Source: Akkermansiaceae bacterium (GTDB taxonomy: Bacteria; Verrucomicrobiota; Verrucomicrobiia; Verrucomicrobiales; Akkermansiaceae). From it: a stretch of 64,000 nt of DNA. The stretch covers positions 25,303 through 89,302 of the forward strand of contig JALZUC010000022.1 in assembly GCA_023301765.1 (NCBI GenBank), read 5' to 3'. Shown here piece by piece: positions 52,005-61,400 of the stretch. The notes beneath the pieces are model-generated. The model made no database searches. It was not told where the DNA came from and saw only the letters and a list, made by a program, of their open reading frames with translations. How positions within the stretch are numbered: the first letter of the stretch is position 1; every line of letters begins with the position of its first letter. The translations under genes were made by a program, and so were the position numbers.

Positions 52005-53003
52005 ATGAAACACCCTCTCATCACCTCACTGCTCATCACCATCCTGATACTTACAGGTCTCGCCCAGGCTCAACCACTACAACGTAGGCAAAATGACTCC
52101 ATCCCTACGAAAGTAGAAACAATGTATAACAAAGGGCTCCGCTACTTATCTAAGACCCAAGACACCTCTGGCTCATGGGGCGGCGGCAGTAGCTCACGCC
52201 CTGGTGTCGTAGCCCTATGCACACTAGCCTTCTTAGCCCACGGAGAAGACCCTAATAACGGGCCCTACGCGCAGAAAATAAAAAAAGGAATAACCTTCCT
52301 ACTAGAGAAACAAAAAGAAAGCTCAGAAGGCTACATAGGACCTCAAATGTATGACCATGGATTTGCCACACTTGCACTAGCAGAATGCTACGGAATGGTA
52401 GCAGATAAGCGGCTAGCCCCAGCATTAAAAAAAGCTGTAGACGTCATTCTTAAAGCCCAGAAAGTAAATCCACGTCACGGCTGGCGATATGACCCAGCCA
52501 CCCAACGCGCAGACACCACCGTTTCTGGCTGCCAGCTCGTCGCTCTTCTAGCCGCCCGTAATGCCGGTATCGCCGTGCCAGATGATGCTATCGATAAAGG
52601 TTTAGCCTACATGCGTAGCTGCAGAAGTTCTAACGGCTCCTACGGGTACACCAGCAAAACCAGCGGTAGGCTTACCCTCACAGCCATCGGCTCACTCTGC
52701 TTCTCACTAGCAAAAAAGAAAGACGAAGCCGGCTTCAAGAGTTCCACTGAATATCTAAAGAAAAACATCAATACTCAAGACAACAGCTACCCATTCTACT
52801 TTAAATACTACATGTCCCAGGCACTCTTCCAAGCAGACGAGGAACTCTGGAAAACATGGAACAAAGATAACATCCGTTTACTCTCCGTCACTCAGCTACC
52901 AGATGGATCATGGGCCGGTAATCATGGGAATCCATACAGCACAGCTGGAGCTCTCCTATCATTAGCGCTTAACTACCGCTTCCTTCCAATTTACGAAAAA
53001 TGA
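52005..53003 (+). CDS. Secreted QW-repeat alpha/alpha-toroid protein (squalene-cyclase/prenyltransferase-like fold)
   Basis: A 332-residue exported protein. The signal peptide is SLLITILILTGLAQAQ. The body has at least five QW-like repeats: YLSKTQDTSGSWGGG, FLLEKQKESSEGY, VILKAQKVNPRHGW, YMRSCRSSNGSYGY and LLSVTQLPDGSWAGN. This is the alpha/alpha-toroid fold of squalene-hopene cyclases, but the acidic DxDD catalytic motif is not seen and export argues against a terpene cyclase. A frame open from 51717 is a readthrough; the signal peptide fixes the start at 52005. Similar secreted toroid proteins are common in Planctomycetes and Verrucomicrobia and are without a known role. It is third in the six-gene cluster. 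Confidence 0.85.
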   Translation: MKHPLITSLLITILILTGLAQAQPLQRRQNDSIPTKVETMYNKGLRYLSKTQDTSGSWGGGSSSRPGVVALCTLAFLAHGEDPNNGPYAQKIKKGITFLLEKQKESSEGYIGPQMYDHGFATLALAECYGMVADKRLAPALKKAVDVILKAQKVNPRHGWRYDPATQRADTTVSGCQLVALLAARNAGIAVPDDAIDKGLAYMRSCRSSNGSYGYTSKTSGRLTLTAIGSLCFSLAKKKDEAGFKSSTEYLKKNINTQDNSYPFYFKYYMSQALFQADEELWKTWNKDNIRLLSVTQLPDGSWAGNHGNPYSTAGALLSLALNYRFLPIYEK

Positions 53004-54475
53004 ACACCCTTTCTCGCCTCATCACACTTACCCTAATCACAGTGGTCGGCTCTACGCTAGCCGCTCCCGTTGATCAGGAGAAGGAAGCCCCTGACTTCAT
53101 CCGCTTTACCAACTACGACACCCTCCACGGGAGTTTTCACTCCTTTAGCGCAGAAGGCACCGTAATATGGAAAACCCCTGAGGCACTAGAGCCCATACAC
53201 TTCTCCACCACTAAGATCCACCGTATTAGCCTTAACAAAGGCAAGGCACACCAACCACTCAAACAAACAACCAACATACAGCTCATAAATGGCGACATTA
53301 TTCCAGGAGAAATCATCTCCATAAATAGTGCTACCGCCATAATAAAAACAGAGCACCTTAACACAGTAAAAATACCCCGTAATTCAATCCTTAAAATATC
53401 TCCATCCCCATTTGGAGGTAAGCTCTTCTACCACGGCCCACTAAATTCTACAGGGTGGAAAACCACCTCCATCAGCGCGGATCAAAATAAAGAACAGCCT
53501 GATCATGATAGCGAACTAACCGACCCTAATTTTGACTGGCAACATATTGGCTCGGCATATTACTCAGGCACGAATAACAGTCGACTTCTCATCCGAGAGC
53601 ACGCCCTCCCAGAGACATGTAACCTCAGCTTCAAGTTAGGGTGGCGTAACTCACTATACACCAGAATCTTTATCCACGCAGACTTCGCCCCTCCAGAACG
53701 CGATGAAAAAATCATAACCAGAACAGACCCCTCCGCCGTCGTAGGAAATGCCTACTTACTCACCCTCACTAGTCACAACGCCACACTCTCCTCATTCACC
53801 TTTGGCACTGATGGTAAACCTATCACCACTCGCCTTCAAGGCTCCCTCACCAGTCTTCAGCTATCTGAAGAAGACTCAGCAGTCTTCGAACTACGCCTAG
53901 ATAAAACTAAGCGAAACATCATACTCTTTATTAATGGAGACTTTAAAGCCAAGTGGAATCTCGGTGACACATACGCAGGAAAAGGTAATCACCTAGCCTT
54001 CAAAAACGATCGCAACAATAAATCTCCCATCCGAGTCAGTGACATTACCATCTCCCACTGGAATCGCATGAAAGACTCAGCCAATAGTATGCAATCAAGC
54101 CAACGCGACATCATTCTACTTAATAATGGCCTAGATCGCTACTCAGGTAAATTTAAAGAAATTCGTGAGCAGAAAGTCTACTTTCAAGGTAGCTATGATA
54201 ATGAACTCGTCATCCCCATGGACGAAGTCACAGAGATCACTTTAGCCACACATGACAAAAATACTGCTAAAGTTCCACCTAAAAAGCCAGACGATACCTA
54301 CTTCTACATATCCCCCTACGGCCGCATCACTGGCATCCCCAGCCAAGGCCCAGATGGGACAACAAAACTACAGCACAGCATCATCGGCGAGATCATGTTA
54401 GATACGCGCTACATCAACATTATCGACTTTTCGCATAAAAATAACCTTCTCGATACCTGGGATGATAACTTTTAA
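53000..54475 (+). CDS. Secreted beta-repeat protein, paralogue 1 of 3
   Basis: A 491-residue exported protein (signal peptide SRLITLTLITVVGSTLAAP) whose start overlaps the previous stop by four bases. Two short beta repeats begin it: FTNYDTLHGSFHSFSAEGTV and IQLINGDIIPGEIISINSAT, each ending in an Ile/Val-Pro-x-x-x-Ile strand. Then comes a lectin-like/jelly-roll middle (NLSFKLGWRNSLYTRIFIHA, ILFINGDFKAKWNLGDTYAG). Another repeat follows near the C-terminus (LLNNGLDRYSGKFKEI, ELVIPMDEVTEITLA). The same plan is seen in the next two genes. The Asn-Gly-Asp repeats look like small beta barrels. Function is unknown. Confidence 0.8.
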   Translation: MNTLSRLITLTLITVVGSTLAAPVDQEKEAPDFIRFTNYDTLHGSFHSFSAEGTVIWKTPEALEPIHFSTTKIHRISLNKGKAHQPLKQTTNIQLINGDIIPGEIISINSATAIIKTEHLNTVKIPRNSILKISPSPFGGKLFYHGPLNSTGWKTTSISADQNKEQPDHDSELTDPNFDWQHIGSAYYSGTNNSRLLIREHALPETCNLSFKLGWRNSLYTRIFIHADFAPPERDEKIITRTDPSAVVGNAYLLTLTSHNATLSSFTFGTDGKPITTRLQGSLTSLQLSEEDSAVFELRLDKTKRNIILFINGDFKAKWNLGDTYAGKGNHLAFKNDRNNKSPIRVSDITISHWNRMKDSANSMQSSQRDIILLNNGLDRYSGKFKEIREQKVYFQGSYDNELVIPMDEVTEITLATHDKNTAKVPPKKPDDTYFYISPYGRITGIPSQGPDGTTKLQHSIIGEIMLDTRYINIIDFSHKNNLLDTWDDNF

Positions 54476-54485
54476 CTCTTATTAC

Positions 54486-55787
54486 ATGAAACCTTCATGC
54501 CTCATAGCCGGACTACTAGCCGTCACCCCACTAGCTAATGCCGAACGCGTTGAGTTACTCAATAGCGATACCCTAACTGGCACTATCACCTCCATGACTG
54601 GAGACACCACTACGCTTAAGTCCCCCATCTCATTAAGCCCATTAGAGATAAACTCCTCTAACATTAAGCGTATCACCTTCCCTGATACACCTCAGAGGAA
54701 ATCACCTCATACAGAGATAATCACCCTCGTAAACGGGGATCTTTTACCATGCAGTGTAACCGCCATGGATAAAGACAAAATAAACTTCTCCACCTCATAC
54801 GCCGGTGACTTCACCGTCACTACAGAAAACATCCATTCACTTAGCTTCGGTGTATCTAAAGAGAAAATCCTCTACAGCGGAGGTGACCCCATTTCAGATT
54901 GGCATAGCAGTAAAGGTACATGGACTCTGAGAGACGGAGTCTATAATGCAAAAAAAATAGGCTACATTGCCCGTAAATTAGACCTCCCAAAAAATATCCG
55001 TATCCGCTTTGACCTCGCATGGAGAGATACGCCAAACTTTGCATTCCGCTTCTGTGCAGATCACAACTCTGCCACAACTAAGCAAGATAGCTACGAGCTC
55101 ACATTTAACTCCGCAGGCATGCGTATCAGTAGATATGAAGGCACTCACGATGTTGTTACACTTACCACTATCGGACTTAAACCAAACACGGTTAAAAATA
55201 ACAAAGTTAGCATTGATCTACGCATTGACCGCAGTAAAGGCAGCATCACACTCTACCTAAATGATCACAAAGTAGACACCTATTTTGACTCCTTTAAACC
55301 AACTAGAGGAAACTTCATTATCTTCAATACTCGCTCAAATAACAGTTCAGCATGCACCCTTAGTAACATCAGCGTTAGTGAATTGGGTAAAGGCGCTAGC
55401 AGCAGAGCCATTAGTAAAAAGAACCCTATTAAATCAGACTTCTTTCTCGATAATGAGGGCAATAGAATAACTGGTAACCTCGTTAGCATCACGGTAAATC
55501 AAGATAAAAGCCGCACATTACAATTTAAGCCTGAGCATGCTTCTAAACCACTCATGATCCCTGGTCACCGTATCAGTGCTCTCTACTTTGCAGAGGGAAA
55601 ACATGATACTGAATTTCCAAAATCAAATTTCACCCTACACCTAGCACACTACGGTAGCCTACAGCTTGATCAACCGCAGCTCGCAAATAATAAAGTCATT
55701 ATCCGCCACCCTATTCTCGGCCATTGCGCTATAGATACCAATGTTATTTCCAGTATCACCCAGCGTGAAAACCCCGCTAAAAAATAG
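54486..55787 (+). CDS. Secreted beta-repeat protein, paralogue 2 of 3
   Basis: A 433-residue exported protein. ATG 54486 gives a good signal peptide (KPSCLIAGLLAVTPLANA); an upstream ATG at 54462 would overlap the preceding gene. Architecture: repeats VELLNSDTLTGTITSMTGDT and ITLVNGDLLPCSVTAMDKDK, a lectin-like middle (LDLPKNIRIRFDLAWRD, ITLYLNDHKVDTYFDSFK), then DNEGNRITGNLVSITV and a last strand pair ending ILGHCAIDTNVISSI. It is 10 bases after paralogue 1. The middle domains of the three proteins align by eye at R(I/F)xxxLxWR, so they are a tandem family. Confidence 0.8.
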   Translation: MKPSCLIAGLLAVTPLANAERVELLNSDTLTGTITSMTGDTTTLKSPISLSPLEINSSNIKRITFPDTPQRKSPHTEIITLVNGDLLPCSVTAMDKDKINFSTSYAGDFTVTTENIHSLSFGVSKEKILYSGGDPISDWHSSKGTWTLRDGVYNAKKIGYIARKLDLPKNIRIRFDLAWRDTPNFAFRFCADHNSATTKQDSYELTFNSAGMRISRYEGTHDVVTLTTIGLKPNTVKNNKVSIDLRIDRSKGSITLYLNDHKVDTYFDSFKPTRGNFIIFNTRSNNSSACTLSNISVSELGKGASSRAISKKNPIKSDFFLDNEGNRITGNLVSITVNQDKSRTLQFKPEHASKPLMIPGHRISALYFAEGKHDTEFPKSNFTLHLAHYGSLQLDQPQLANNKVIIRHPILGHCAIDTNVISSITQRENPAKK

Positions 55788-55817
55788 CCTAGCACCATTC
55801 ATTACCTCTCCACAGTC

Positions 55818-57302
55818 ATGCTACCTCTTTTAAAGATCCCAGTGAGTAAAACCACACCTCTAAACCTGAGCTTAGCTATTATCATAGCACTTAGCTCCTG
55901 CTACCTACAGGCCCAAGAAAGCCCAACCAAAGCAGTGGAAGGTAGCAAGGATGAATTAAAATCTTCAGAACCTAAAGAGGCTAAGTCCCGTATCCTACTT
56001 AACAATGGAGACAGCCTAACAGGCACGCCACACAGTTTTGATTCCAGAGGAAACCTTGAGTTCACCTCAGCAAGCCTAAATACCAAAGCCATATTTCCAC
56101 TACATAACATCCTCTCCTTAGAATTAGACAATAAACAAGATAGAAAAGTACCAAAAACACTAGCCCGCCTGCAGCTACATCCCAGCCATAGTGAATCTCA
56201 AGGAGACATGCTAACAGGCAACCTAACAGACCTCACCTCAGACAGCATAAAGCTAGATACCTGGTATGCAGGCGTAATCACGCTGAAACGTAAGATGGTA
56301 AAATCATTCCAAATCATCAACAACAGTCCAGGTAATTACCATGGGCCTAACAATATTAAAGAATGGACCTCAAACCTTACGAAACCTTCTTGGAAACTAA
56401 GCCATGGTTCACTAAAATCAATAGCCACCGGAAGTATTGGCCGTGATGTAGGTCTCACTGAAAAATCTCATCTCCAGTTCACAGTAAACTGGGCATCCAG
56501 CATGCGTTTTCGTATCCTACTCTATTCTAATGATGTCAGCAGCAGTGATCCTAGTGCCTGCTATGATATAAGTTTCAACGGGAACTACGCCTACCTAAAC
56601 ACCAAAGGAAAAAATGCACGCAAAGGAATATTTGCCGCACGAGGTAGGGGCCAGAACATCAATATTGACACCTTTAATAATACCGCCCTCTTTGACATCT
56701 ACGCAAATCGTAAATCAGGTGCTATCACACTCTTTATAAATGGACAGCACGCCTGTGTTCTCCAGTCAGGGACCCCAGACCCCACTGATCTAGGTAAAGC
56801 CATCCACTTTATATCACAAGACCCTTACCCTATCGAAGTATCAGCCCTCGCTATAGAACCCTGGAATGGCACGTCATTGCCAAATCAACTCACAAGCATT
56901 GCCCCCAAGAGTAACAACACTGAAGAGGACAACAAAAAATCACTCACACACCACATCATCCTCAAAAACGGTGACAAAGTACCCGGTAAGGTAGCTCAAG
57001 TAAAAGATGGCCGCATCCTAATAGAAACAGATTATACCCCCATCCGTATCCCGCTCGACCGTATTAAAACACTCACCCTCGAAGACGAGGAAGAAACCCC
57101 AAGAAAATACGCCGAAGACGTCCGTGCATGGTTCCATGACGGTGGCCGTATCACCCTGAAGCTTGCCAGCTTCCATGATGGCAAGATCAGTGGCTTTAAC
57201 CAAGCATTTGGTAATGTCTCAATCGATCTAAACGCATTCAGCAAAATAGATTTCGACATCTATAATATCGATCAAAAAAAACGAAGAGGTCAGAACAATT
57301 AA
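55818..57302 (+). CDS. Secreted beta-repeat protein, paralogue 3 of 3
   Basis: A 494-residue exported protein. The signal region is NLSLAIIIALSSCYLQAQ; a possible lipobox (L-S-S-C) is present, so it may be a lipoprotein. Repeats are ILLNNGDSLTGTPHSFDSRG and MLTGNLTDLTSDSIKLDTWY, then the lectin-like middle (LQFTVNWASSMRFRILLY, ITLFINGQHACVLQSG), and two C-terminal repeats: ILKNGDKVPGKVAQVKDGR and WFHDGGRITLKLASFHDGK. It is 30 bases after paralogue 2 and ends the cluster; selB begins 28 bases later and may be co-transcribed. Confidence 0.8.
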   Translation: MLPLLKIPVSKTTPLNLSLAIIIALSSCYLQAQESPTKAVEGSKDELKSSEPKEAKSRILLNNGDSLTGTPHSFDSRGNLEFTSASLNTKAIFPLHNILSLELDNKQDRKVPKTLARLQLHPSHSESQGDMLTGNLTDLTSDSIKLDTWYAGVITLKRKMVKSFQIINNSPGNYHGPNNIKEWTSNLTKPSWKLSHGSLKSIATGSIGRDVGLTEKSHLQFTVNWASSMRFRILLYSNDVSSSDPSACYDISFNGNYAYLNTKGKNARKGIFAARGRGQNINIDTFNNTALFDIYANRKSGAITLFINGQHACVLQSGTPDPTDLGKAIHFISQDPYPIEVSALAIEPWNGTSLPNQLTSIAPKSNNTEEDNKKSLTHHIILKNGDKVPGKVAQVKDGRILIETDYTPIRIPLDRIKTLTLEDEEETPRKYAEDVRAWFHDGGRITLKLASFHDGKISGFNQAFGNVSIDLNAFSKIDFDIYNIDQKKRRGQNN

Positions 57303-57330
57303 CCCTCTACATCTATACAACTCAAACAGT

Positions 57331-59250
57331 ATGAGCACACACCTAGTCCTTGGAACCGCAGGCCATATTGATCACGGAAAGTCCTCTCTGGTAAAATTAC
57401 TCACAGGCTCAGATCCAGACCGTCTGCCGGAGGAAAAGGCACGAGGTGTCACTATCGAGCTAGGCTTTGCGCACATGTCACTCAGTGATGCGGAGAATGA
57501 TTACGAAATAGGTATAGTTGATGTCCCCGGCCATGCCGACTTTGTAAATAACATGGTAGCCGGCGTAGGAGCCCTAGACCTCGCCGTCTTTGTCATTGCT
57601 GCAGATGATGGATGGATGCCACAATCTGAGGAACACCTCCACATATTATCCTACCTCGGCATACAGAATATCGTTATCGCCATGACCAAGGCAGACCTCT
57701 GCGAAGACGTACCCTTCTCCATTGAAGTCCTACGTGACGAATTACAAGACACCTTTATCTCAGACGCCCCCATCATCCCTGTATCATCGATCACAGGTGA
57801 AGGTATTGATAACCTTAAAGAAGCACTATTAAATAAACTAAACACCTACACACCAGCCAAGGATAACGCAAAGCCACGCCTCGCAATAGACCGTATATTC
57901 TCTCCCAAAGGCACCGGCACAGTAGTTACAGGCACCCTCAGTGGAGGCACCATCAACCTAGGTGACACGCTCACCCTTCAGCCTACAGGACTAGACACCA
58001 AAGTACGCTATATTCAGAATCATAACCAAGGCTTAGAAACAGCTATGTCCGGTATGCGTACGGCCCTGAACCTCCCAGACCTACCCATCTCTGCTCCAGG
58101 AAAAATTGGCGCACAACGTGGTAATACAATCTGCGCACCAGAAACGGGTAAAACTACACGCACGCTAGACATCCTCCTCCAGCGTATCACACGCCCCATC
58201 CCCGGGTATAAACCACGCGCACTCAGAAATACAGAAACTGTTATTCTACACCACGGCTCTGCCCGCTGCCACGCACGCGTCATTTTAAATGATCACACTC
58301 AGCTCAACCCAGGTGAAAGCTGTCTAGCTCAGCTACGCCTGGACGAACCACTCTTTTTACTCACAGGAGACCGCATCGTACTACGTGACGGTGCCCAGCA
58401 GAGCACCCTAGCAGGAGGTATTGTTCTAGATGCCCTACCCACACGCCAGGGCTTTCGCACCGCAGAGCGCGCGCGCTTTCTAACACCACGTGCTGAGCAC
58501 CCAGACACCATTACCAGCTACTTAGCATCACTCCTTGCTCGTGACCATCTACTGAATGCATCAGACCCCTTGCCTAATAATCCATTTCATAAAGACGACA
58601 TTGCGGCCGCCATCAATAGTTTATTAGAAACAGACACCATCACCCCCCATGCAAGCTTACTACTAGACACCGCATGGTGGAATCAACAGCTTAAAGCCAC
58701 CTCCAAACTCATTAACCAGTGGCACCAGAAGCACCCCGATATCCCCACCATGCCCGTAGAGATACTAGCACAAGCACTACCAGATATACCTGACACCATC
58801 TTCGAGCACATTCCAAGTGCCATGGAGAAAAAAGGGTTTCAATACACCGGTAAAGGCCTCGCCTCCGCCAGTCACACCCTCACGCTACCAGAACAAATCG
58901 CCCCAGAGGCAAAATCTATCATCAATACACTGGATCAAGCGGCCCTGAGGCCACCTAGTAAAACAGACCTCACTGCCACGGGAAAATCTGACCAAGCAAT
59001 GCAGTTCCTCATCCGCTCTGGCCAAGTAATTGAGCTAGAGCCTAAAGTAGTCATCAGCGTAAAAGCTCGTGATGCCAGTATCGAAAAAGTAAAGAGCTAC
59101 ATCTCCACTCAAGGCCAAGCCACAGCTAGCGAACTCCGCCAGCACCTTGATAGTACCCGTAAGGTCGTCATGCCATTCCTAGAGCACTTAGACGCCATCG
59201 GTATCACCACACGGAATGATAACTTCCGGACCCTTGCCCCGCAAAAGTGA
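57331..59250 (+). CDS. selB: Selenocysteine-specific elongation factor SelB
   Basis: A 639-residue SelB. The GTPase domain starts LGTAGHIDHGKSSLVKLLTG (G1 at residues 11-18), then RGVTIELGFAH, VDVPGHADFVNNM and AMTKADLCED. Beta-barrel domains follow (IFSPKGTGTVVTGTLSGGTI), and the C-terminus has winged-helix domains that bind the SECIS RNA, ending ATASELRQHLDSTRKVVMPF. SelB carries Sec-tRNA to in-frame UGA codons. selA, selD and the Sec tRNA are not in this window. No selenoprotein was identified here either. Confidence 0.95.
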   Translation: MSTHLVLGTAGHIDHGKSSLVKLLTGSDPDRLPEEKARGVTIELGFAHMSLSDAENDYEIGIVDVPGHADFVNNMVAGVGALDLAVFVIAADDGWMPQSEEHLHILSYLGIQNIVIAMTKADLCEDVPFSIEVLRDELQDTFISDAPIIPVSSITGEGIDNLKEALLNKLNTYTPAKDNAKPRLAIDRIFSPKGTGTVVTGTLSGGTINLGDTLTLQPTGLDTKVRYIQNHNQGLETAMSGMRTALNLPDLPISAPGKIGAQRGNTICAPETGKTTRTLDILLQRITRPIPGYKPRALRNTETVILHHGSARCHARVILNDHTQLNPGESCLAQLRLDEPLFLLTGDRIVLRDGAQQSTLAGGIVLDALPTRQGFRTAERARFLTPRAEHPDTITSYLASLLARDHLLNASDPLPNNPFHKDDIAAAINSLLETDTITPHASLLLDTAWWNQQLKATSKLINQWHQKHPDIPTMPVEILAQALPDIPDTIFEHIPSAMEKKGFQYTGKGLASASHTLTLPEQIAPEAKSIINTLDQAALRPPSKTDLTATGKSDQAMQFLIRSGQVIELEPKVVISVKARDASIEKVKSYISTQGQATASELRQHLDSTRKVVMPFLEHLDAIGITTRNDNFRTLAPQK

Positions 59251-59536
59251 TTTTTTTTAAAGAACTCACAGAGCGTATAGTCGGGGATTTTTAGCGCAAA
59301 AATACCGCTTTTCATAAAGCTCTAAAGGTAAACGGCCTAGCCACCCCATAGGAGCAAAAAAGACAGCAAGATTGGCCGTGACTGATTACACCTATCCGCT
59401 ATGGGAGGAGGGTTTACACTGATTCGGGGCTTAGCTTGTATCTGTCATAAAAATTGGACTATAAAAGCACCTCTCTGTCTAAGATTAAAAGATTAGGAGC
59501 ATACCATTAATCAGCACCAGCTTTCTGAGCGGCTTA

Positions 59537-60994
59537 TTACACCTCTCTTTTAAGCCAGTCCCCTCTATAATGTAGCCATACAAATATTACTCCCTGTAAT
59601 AAGACATCAAGCGTCATCACCTGCCAGACGCCTAATAAATCAAGATCCCCATAATACATGAATGACCACAGTACACCTATCCGGATCACCCCCATGGACG
59701 TAAATGAGTAAATAGTCACAGTCCGTGTATCCCCTGCACCACGCATGGACATTTTCATGACCATCATCGTCGCCGTTAATACCTGTAAGAGACCTACAAA
59801 GCGGATCACGGGGGCCGCCATCTGAAATTGCGCAGAGTTAGGATTTCCAAATAGTGAGAGAAACTCAGTATTAAAAACAGAGATTAATACCCCAGCCCCC
59901 CCCATAGAAATCACACCTATTAGCCAGCAGTATCTAACCGCTTTTTTCGCCATTTCAGGATCCTTTGCCCCTAAATACTGACCAGTCAGTGTGCTCGCAG
60001 CCATACCAATAGCAAAGCCAGGCATAAAACTAACAGACTCTAGACGCACTACCATAGCATGAGCCCCCATAGTGCCAGCCTTCATGGTCCCGATAAAATA
60101 AATACCTACGGCATGGACAGACCACATTCCCATGATCTCTATCATAGAAGGCCAGCTCACGCGCCAGATACGGCGCAGCATAGGTATGTCATAGCGCAAG
60201 TTTACCATACTTAATTGCAGAGATTCGGACAAGCCTTCTGCCGCCTTTTTCTTTCTAAAACTACTACCTGGAAGCAGAAACCATAAGATCACTGCCGCAC
60301 CAATTGCCCAGCCCACTACCGTCCCCGCTGCAAGCCCCTTCACACCCCAGCCTAACACATATACGAAGTAAAAACTTGCTACAATATTAACCAAGTTCAC
60401 CAACAACATCGCCATAAAAGGCTTCATTGTATCTCCATAAGCACGCAGACAGCTGCTTGCTACAAACATCACTCCACTAAATGGAGCTAGCAAAGCTCCC
60501 AATCTCATGTAGTCCGTCACATATTCTTGCGCCAGATTACTTAAACCAAAGAAACGTCCCATATAAGGCACTATTAACCAAATAATAATACCACTAACTA
60601 CCCCAGTGACTAACCCTAAAAGAAGTGACTGCCCTAATGCTAAGTTAGCAGACTTCATATCCCTAGCACCTGTACAACGTGACACCAGAGCCATCGCCCC
60701 TGTGCCCATAGCACTCTGTAAAATCATCAGCAGCCACATTAAGTACATTCCCGCACCCATCATATCCATGACAGCCTCCCCAGCGCTGCCGCTCTCCATG
60801 CGCCCCGCGATCACCATATCTGCGAAGCCCACCCCTACACTCATAAGATTTTGTAAAAACGGCCATAGCGCAAGTGCCAGCACCTGCCTAGGTAGTGAGA
60901 GGCCTGCTAGCTTCCCCCCCAGACTTTTATCCTTACTTACGGATTCTAGTGCATCATCTGATACTTCTATGTCCTTACCATTCATAATCTTCAC
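59537..60994 (-). CDS. MATE-family multidrug/Na+ antiporter
   Basis: A 485-residue membrane protein with 12 predicted helices in two halves. The first half has LALALWPFLQNLMSVGVGFA and DMVIAGRMESGSAGEAV; the second has ALVSRCTGARDMKSANLALG-type and MAASTLTGQYLGAKDPEMAK sequence (the helix-7/8 repeat of the family). These G-x-x-x-x-R and Q-x-x-G-A-x-x patterns mark the MATE/DinF fold. It exports cationic compounds by exchange for H+ or Na+; substrate unknown. The gene is single; the 286-base gap from selB shows no feature. Confidence 0.93.
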   Translation of the reverse strand: MKIMNGKDIEVSDDALESVSKDKSLGGKLAGLSLPRQVLALALWPFLQNLMSVGVGFADMVIAGRMESGSAGEAVMDMMGAGMYLMWLLMILQSAMGTGAMALVSRCTGARDMKSANLALGQSLLLGLVTGVVSGIIIWLIVPYMGRFFGLSNLAQEYVTDYMRLGALLAPFSGVMFVASSCLRAYGDTMKPFMAMLLVNLVNIVASFYFVYVLGWGVKGLAAGTVVGWAIGAAVILWFLLPGSSFRKKKAAEGLSESLQLSMVNLRYDIPMLRRIWRVSWPSMIEIMGMWSVHAVGIYFIGTMKAGTMGAHAMVVRLESVSFMPGFAIGMAASTLTGQYLGAKDPEMAKKAVRYCWLIGVISMGGAGVLISVFNTEFLSLFGNPNSAQFQMAAPVIRFVGLLQVLTATMMVMKMSMRGAGDTRTVTIYSFTSMGVIRIGVLWSFMYYGDLDLLGVWQVMTLDVLLQGVIFVWLHYRGDWLKREV

Positions 60995-61400
60995 TCCCTG
61001 ATAGCAGCCGCTCGGACTATCGTCTTTTTTCTTAAGATGGAAATGTCAAACTGTCTCAAATTATATTTTAAAAAACATACCTTAAAATATTTGACCACCA
61101 GTTATCAATCACCCCTGCGCAGAACTCTACCGCCGCAGGATAAAAACGGAAAAACCACACGCTAATCGCCCGCTTTCGATCCCCCCTCGGGTAAACTACC
61201 ACCCCAGTCACCCAAGTTTAAAAAAGCTTTTTTCACTACATACTTTCTTACTAAATACAACACTCTCACTGTCTCTCTTCCCCCCTCAGAGGTCAACTAA
61301 GAAGGCACCTATTACATTTCACACTTGGCAAGCGAGTGAAGCACAGCTTTATTCCCTCCTCCCCCCCTCGCTATCGTTCTATTACCAATATTTTTCTATT
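60995..61400. other. Divergent intergenic region upstream of gltB
   Basis: 406 bases between the divergent MATE and gltB genes, AT-rich in the middle with homopolymer C and T runs towards gltB. No RNA gene or convincing operator was seen. A weak hairpin (GATAG near 61001, CTATC near 61017, then T's) is present. Confidence 0.45.

Noticed and set aside
59251..59536. tRNA-Sec next to selB
   Set aside because: No long acceptor/T stem or UCA anticodon loop can be formed by eye in this gap.
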